NCBI GenBank assembly: GCA_023678885.1
Contig: CM043006.1
Location: forward strand, 11,187,948-11,251,947
From: Pogostemon cablin
Taxonomy: Eukaryota > Streptophyta > Magnoliopsida > Lamiales > Lamiaceae
DNA length: 64,000 nucleotides
Reading direction: 5' to 3'
The notes under the pieces are model-generated. The model was not told the DNA's origin. It saw only the letters and a list, made by a program, of their open reading frames with translations, and ran no database searches. Each line of letters opens with the position of its first letter. The first letter of the stretch is position 1. Of this stretch, positions 59,273 to 64,000 are shown piece after piece. Both the position numbers and the translations under genes were made by a program.

Positions 59273-60634
59273 TCATTTGTCTTCTTTGGTGCCTAAAGAT
59301 TCTCCTGGCTCTCGGGTAGTTTGAAGAGGTTTTACCCTTTTCTTTCCACATGTCTCTTTTGCTAGGAGTGGTTCAGCACTCCTGATCATCTCTATGCCCA
59401 ATCTTATTCCTTTTTCGAACTCTGGTTCGGTTTGGGTGGAACAGCTGGTGCACACTTTGTTCGTTCATTGCCCAAAATGGGCCATGTTGCAATATCTCCG
59501 ATGAGTTTGTTTGCTCACCAGAATCTTGTTCTTCCAAAGAAGCTCTTATTTTTCCTGGAAGGCCTTCTCAGCAAACCCTGTCTTTTTTCCTGTTAAAGTA
59601 TTCAACAAAAAAGACTCATTCAAAGACTTATGCTCGAATTTGAATGGGAACTTCACCTCCACCATTGCTTGAATGCAGGCAAACAAACCCATCGCTCTGC
59701 GCGTGGAGATCTGCTCCTCAGAAAAGGTGAAAACTAAGACTGGTTCCTTCACAGAAGACTCCTTGATCTTATTTGATGCTGAGACATCCGGTCTTCTTAG
59801 CTTGATGAAATGGAAGGCCTTGTGGTTGCCTTTCCCCACTGGTTCTAGAGCCGCACTAATGAAGTAAAGCGCCAAAACATCTTCTCTGGATAGAGTTGCG
59901 TTGTTTTCCCATGCCTTGAAAACTATTTTTCCCAACCATTCTGGGAGTTTTGAAAGCTTTGGGAAGCTTGGTACAACAGTATATATTGAACCTAACGCTC
60001 CAAAATCATACCATTGATTCACATCATTTGGATTTGAACCCTCTCGCATCCAAACTCAGGGATATTCCCCAGCTATATCCACCCGGCATTTCTCCGGTCG
60101 GATTCCTTGTCTGGTGTTCAATTTCTCTCAGCTGGCCTGGTATTCCTGCCAATAAGAAAAATCAGCTAAGTTAATGCCAACCTTAGCAGTGCCCGTCATA
60201 GGCCTAAGGTTGATCTCTCCCTCTTTGACCCCAGAGGTGCTAGGTTGATTTGAAGGCTCAAGATGTGACTCAGGAGCCTCGACTTTTTCTTGGATTGGTT
60301 CCTCTTTTGGAGGTTCCAATCTACAACTCATGCTAGGGGTATTTGAATCCCCTGCTCCGGGTTTAGAGCCCTATTCTCGACTACTCTCTTTTTGTCGATT
60401 GCTATTGCCATCAACAGCCCAGAGGAGTTGCTCTCGTAATGCTTCGAAGAGACTCGCATTGTTGCGAATACAAACTCGTATGCGATTAAACACTTTGATC
60501 AGATCACTTTCTTGTAATTTTCCAGCACGCATTGTATTGAGTACTAGATTCTCGAATTCCCTTTGAAGCAACTCTAGGTTGTCCATCAGGTGCCTTGAAA
60601 CAGTCAGGATGGAGTCTATTTTAGCTCCCTCCAT
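59273..60634 (-). pseudogene. Caulimovirid transactivator/inclusion-body-type ORF, five stops
   Basis: A single minus-strand frame of about 453 codons from ATG at 60632-60634 to TGA at 59273. The length fits the viral transactivator/viroplasmin proteins that support polycistronic translation. The conserved core is at 60049-59546: LGSIYTVV, WLGKIVFKAWENN, HKAFHFIKLRRPD, FSEEQISTRRAMGLF and the end of the core TGKKTGFAEKAFQ. In-frame stops occur at 60371-60373, 60128-60130, 60056-60058, 59546-59548 and 59465-59467. The N-terminal part has an amphipathic Leu/Glu-rich helix (residues about 8-30). Its ATG overlaps the end of pol by 14 nt. Confidence 0.82.
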
Positions 60635-62060
60635 CTCTCGTCAGGAAATCTGCCAAAACATTATCGACAGATTTAATAATGACAATATTAAAATTATAAT
60701 ATTGGCATTCTGCTTGCCATCTTAATAGTCTAGCCTTTTCAGGTTTAGATTCAATTTTATTTTTCAAAAAGGCTTTGACGCTTGTGTTATCAATTTTAAG
60801 GATGAATTTCTTCGCGAGAAGAAATAGAGGCCATTTTTTAAACGCCTTCCGAACCGCAAAGAACTCCTTTTCATTGGTATGCCACCTCTTTACTTCATTC
60901 TCCGCAAAGAGTCTACTACAATATCTGCACGACACTTCTCCTTTGGGTGTGGACTTAGTTAGAACTGCTGCCCACCAATAGTCACTGGCATCTGTGTAGA
61001 GTACCAGTTCGTCCTCGTCATTCGGTATGGCTAACTTGGGAAGCTCTTTGCAAACCTTCTTTAGTTTTTTAACCATTGCTTGGTGTGATTCCTTCCATTT
61101 GAATTCAGCATCCTTTTTCAATAGAGGACTAAACACCTTTCTGTATTGTGCCAGATTGTTGATGAACATTCCAGCAAAGTTGACAACTCCTAAGAAGTTT
61201 TGGAGTTGCTTCTTGTCCTTTAAATCTTCAGGAAATCCTTGAACCTTTTCTACAATGTGTGGTTGTAGACTAATTCCAAACTCATCGATCTCGATTCCAA
61301 GAAACTCGATCTGCCTTGATGCAATTACCGCCTTCTTTTCAGAAAGCATCAATCCTTCTTTGTGATATACTTCTGAAAATACTTCCAGATGCTCCAAATG
61401 CTCCTTCATGTTCTTTGAGACTATGAGGATGTCATCCACATAAACAAACATGAATGAGAAATAATCTTTGAAAATATTATCCATCTTCCTTTGGTATATC
61501 TGGGGTACGTTTGCCAAGCCCATAGGCATGACATTCCAGATATAATGGTCTTGTGGTGTGGAAAAGGCTATGAACTTCTTGCTTCCTTCTTCCATCATAA
61601 TCTGGTAGAATCCAGATTTGCAATTAAACTTTGAGAATACCTTAGCATTCTTGATACAGTTGACCAAGTGTTCCCTACTTGGTATGTAGTATCCATCGAA
61701 CTCCAAGATGTTGTTGATCCTTTTGTAGTTGATCACAAGTATCGGCTTTCCCCGCTTGACTTCTCCATGATTTCAAACTAGAAATCCTGTACTGCTGTAT
61801 GGAGATACTCCTGGTGATATGAACTTAAGGTTCAGATGTTCGTTAAGTATTAGCTGCATATCCTTTCGATCCTCTTGGTTCATTAGGATTGGTTTATATC
61901 TCACGAACTCATGCTCCTTTCCTTCTTTTACTTTGAGTGAAGCTTTGAGCTCGTTCTTATCCCACTAGGCTAGAGGATTCTTATTGAAGTTCCTCTGTAT
62001 CTTCTTTTTGACGTCCTCAAAGATGTTTGTTCTTCGATTATGACGTTTCTCTGTAGGTTT
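60621..62060 (-). pseudogene. Caulimovirid reverse transcriptase-RNase H, broken
   Basis: Copies the pregenomic RNA into DNA. The longest open part is 61736-60621 (371 codons). The active site YVDDILIVS is at residues 99-107. In motif A the expected Asp is Asn (KFNCKSGFYQI, residue 38). RNase H keeps its acidic residues: YTDASD, NEKEF, KIDNTS and the last LADFLTRD. Upstream in the same frame (RYKPILMN, SPYSSTGFLV) are in-frame stops at 61773-61775 and 61965-61967. The frame meets the protease frame by a shift near 62040. It ends TAA at 60621. Confidence 0.88.
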
Positions 62061-62836
62061 TCTCCCAAGCTTGCTTTGAGAAGGTAGATTGTGTTCTCCT
62101 TTAGTTTCTCCATCTTCCATCCTTCTCTAGTCTCAGTTCTCATCTGAAGGACTGCTTCGCCATATTTCCTTCGATCATTCATCTTTGGATGGCTCAGTTT
62201 TCCTTCAACACCACTCTTGCTGCGAAATCTGATTGGCATTTTTCTTTGAAATGCATCACGCAGTCTTGGTGCGATGATCTTATGTTCACAAAGGGTTGTG
62301 AAAATAAGTCTTCTTGTTGTGATTTCTTGGGTGGTAAAATGCTTAAATGTCAGTAGGAAATTATTTTCTAATAGAATATTTGCTCCGGTATCATGAAAAA
62401 ATATTGGTGGAGTCTTTACTTTGTGCCATGGGGTACGATCCGCTCCTCCAATCATGATCTCCGCTTGCTTGATTCGTCTGTTAAGGATTAGCACCCTTTG
62501 TGAGAAATCTTTTCCGATAACTGTTGGCAGTTCTTTGCCTGAGCCTTCTGGGAAGACCCCTTCCTTTGTTGTGCAGATGCCGGCTTCTGAATCATTGTAT
62601 GCCACAAAATACTCTGTACGACGCTCCTTATATATCATCCAGACGGTGATATATATCGAGAATGGACTTATGGCCATGGGTGGATCAGAGCTTAAAAGCT
62701 CGAGCCTACACTAGTAAACTTTGTATCTTTTCCCTTTGACCGTGAATTTCATTACATCTTGTAGTATTTTCCAAGGTTTGTGATCCTCGAGAAACTCCAG
62801 TCCCAACACTAGTTGTTCTGGGAATCTTCCTGCAAT
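61970..62836 (-). pseudogene. Caulimovirid aspartic protease region, broken
   Basis: Frame 62677-61970 contains an aspartic-protease active site of the DTGA type (FFHDTGANILL) about 100 residues in, followed by a hydrophobic strand and a basic region. Sequence just upstream (62836-62678) is in the same frame, separated by TAG at 62711-62713, and follows directly from the movement-protein end (TAG at 62837-62839). This suggests movement protein, protease and RT were once one long ORF. The frame passes into RT by a frameshift near 62040. Confidence 0.72.
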
Positions 62837-63887
62837 CTATTCGATTATTAGCTCAAGATCACCTAGTTTGAGCTGTCCTTGGTATCTTCCAGTTGTTGGT
62901 TGTTGGAGATAATACAAGACATCACAAGGAATAGAGTTTTTCCTTTTTGTGATATCGAATATTACTTCGACTCCTCTCCATCCTTCTGGGTATTTTAGTT
63001 CACCTTTAGTTATGAACTTTTCCAGCTCCTGGATCACTTTCGTGGTTGGTTTCTTTCCCCACTTTTCACTGATCATTTTGTCTTCTTGGAAAGAAATCCT
63101 TCTCTGCTCAAATCTGAGGTTGTCTTGCCTGCTCCAGACTGGCTTATCCCTAATTCGTAAATCCATGTTGTGGATTGGCGGTAACTCCATGATTTCTGGC
63201 CTGGTTGCGCATGAAACCTTTTCGAACACTTCTGGTATCTCAATATACTCCTTCATTTGGAATAGATCTGAATTATGGGTGTTAGAGCATACGAGATACT
63301 GTATGTGATTGAGTAAGGCCTATTCCCTTCTTTCATCAAATCTTTATTTTTGAAATCTTGATGAAGAGTCAGTACCCTACTGAAGTCTTTATCTGCCAGA
63401 TTGTATGCAATCCTTGGATATATGTAGGATGCCATCTTGCCAGCGTACAGTTTCCTGAGATTCCTCCAAGACATGTTTCTCTTGTATTCTTGATCCTTTT
63501 ATCAAATATTGCAATATCGATTGGTGTATCAATACCTTCTTTGAAAGTTACTTTGAAGAGGATCCGGATTGCTCTGATATGGATCCAAGACATTGTCTTG
63601 GCTATTCTTTCCTTGAGTTTACTTAGCTCCCTTTTGATTTCGTCAACAGGAACTAGTTGCATTTTCATCACATTTCTCGTGAGCTCCATTGGAATGGCAA
63701 TTTCCCCTTCGGTCACCTTGTATATGATGTTGTGCTTCCTCTTCTTGAAGCTTGGAAAGAATTTTTCCAGCTTTCCCACCGTGAATCCATTGTATAAGTT
63801 GAGCCTTGGATCCTCCTTCATGATTCTCATAAGGGTTTTATGAGAAATGGATATCTGGAAAAAGAATCCAGACATATCTTCTTGCAT
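62837..63887 (-). pseudogene. Caulimovirid movement protein (30K type), frameshifted
   Basis: Would enlarge plasmodesmata for cell-to-cell spread. The N-terminal two-thirds is open at 63887-63440 or so: IPMELTRNVMKMQLV, then the 30K core (IRILFKVTFKEGIDTPIDI, DKRIKNTRETCLGG). A shift near 63450 moves it to 63474-63253 (KMASYIYPRIAYNLADKDFS) and another near 63260-63290 to 63256-62837. The last part (PEIMELPPIHN, YPEGWRGVEVIFDI) is less familiar. The start ATG at 63885-63887 follows the stop of the upstream ORF by about 22 nt. Confidence 0.8.
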
Positions 63888-63909
63888 CTCTTACCTGAAG
63901 ATTTCATCT

Positions 63910-64000
63910 TCACTCTGACTCATCTTCGGAAGATTCGTCTTGGGTAAAGAATTCTTCTTCATAGATGCTTTCGTCTGAGTGTATATCTTCGAACTGATAT
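63910..64000 (-). CDS. C-terminal end of an upstream viral ORF, very acidic (partial)
   Basis: Open from the window edge to TGA at 63910-63912. The visible tail is about 29 residues, nearly half of them Asp or Glu, with Ser. An acidic tail on the ORF preceding the movement protein could belong to a coat protein, but no zinc-finger or other diagnostic part is inside the window. Confidence 0.45.
   Translation of the reverse strand, partial: YQFEDIHSDESIYEEEFFTQDESSEDESE

Larger units (their letters stand above)
58770..64000 (-). mobile_element. Endogenous pararetrovirus (Caulimoviridae), partial, runs off the window
   Basis: Minus-strand viral block: partial upstream ORF (63910-64000), movement protein, protease, RT-RNase H, transactivator-type ORF and a 35S-like promoter. 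Family membership is shown by the 30K-type movement protein, the RT with YVDD joined to RNase H without integrase, and the downstream inclusion-body/transactivator ORF. No integrase or LTR is present, consistent with passive integration. Every long frame is interrupted. The left limit is approximate: it is taken as just beyond the RNA leader, and no target duplication is visible. The genus cannot be fixed by eye. Confidence 0.85.

Noticed and set aside
1..64000. CRISPR array, tRNA or rRNA genes
   Set aside because: No regularly spaced identical repeats of that kind and no cloverleaf or rRNA-like sequence noticed; short tRNA-like stretches are the retrotransposon primer sites.

Overview
This is repeat-dense, probably heterochromatic DNA from a flowering plant. 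I see no host protein-coding gene and no tRNA, rRNA or CRISPR locus. The evidence is nested Ty3/gypsy (Athila-like) and Ty1/copia LTR retrotransposons, several plant-type MITEs and a degraded caulimovirid (plant pararetrovirus) copy. Nearly all coding sequence is broken by stops, frameshifts or later insertions. I cannot name the species.

The first 56 kb is a nested stack that can be unpicked from target-site duplications (TSDs). A MULE-type MITE (MITE B, 1613-56324, 9-bp TSD) was split twice. Gypsy-1 (1869-20439, TSD CTGCA) landed in its left part. A second small element (MITE C, about 20570-56259) landed in its right part, and Gypsy-2 (20913-56045, TSD TGGGT) landed in MITE C. Copia-1 (6722-14576, minus strand, TSD GAGAC) sits in Gypsy-1. 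Copia-2 (30689-39564, minus, TSD AAGAG) and Copia-3 (44089-51543, plus, TSD TAAAT) sit in Gypsy-2. Gypsy-3, a gag-protease-only element (21322 to about 26510, minus), sits in the left LTR of Gypsy-2. A hAT-type MITE (36174-36898, TSD CCGGTCAT) sits in Copia-2.

Gypsy-1 and Gypsy-2 share one layout: LTR, tRNA-Asp-like primer site, gag, protease, (RT-RNase H), integrase, an internal G-rich tract, a repeat-bearing spacer, a GT-AG intron-like segment, an extra ORF in the env position, a polypurine tract and the 3' LTR. Gypsy-1 has lost RT and most of RNase H. Each element carries its own palindromic short-repeat family both in its LTRs and in the post-integrase spacer. The three Copia copies are one family: they share a missing piece of the integrase C-terminus and carry apparently unrelated GC-rich leader segments.

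From 56334 to about 58770 lies AT-rich intergenic DNA with a Stowaway-type MITE, a two-copy tandem repeat and GC-rich palindromes. From about 58770 to the right edge is a minus-strand endogenous pararetrovirus. In transcription order it has an acidic C-terminal tail of an upstream ORF (cut by the edge), movement protein, protease, reverse transcriptase-RNase H, a transactivator/inclusion-body-type ORF and a 35S-like promoter with four TGACG motifs and a TATA box. Its reading frames contain several stops and frameshifts; the promoter block looks better preserved.
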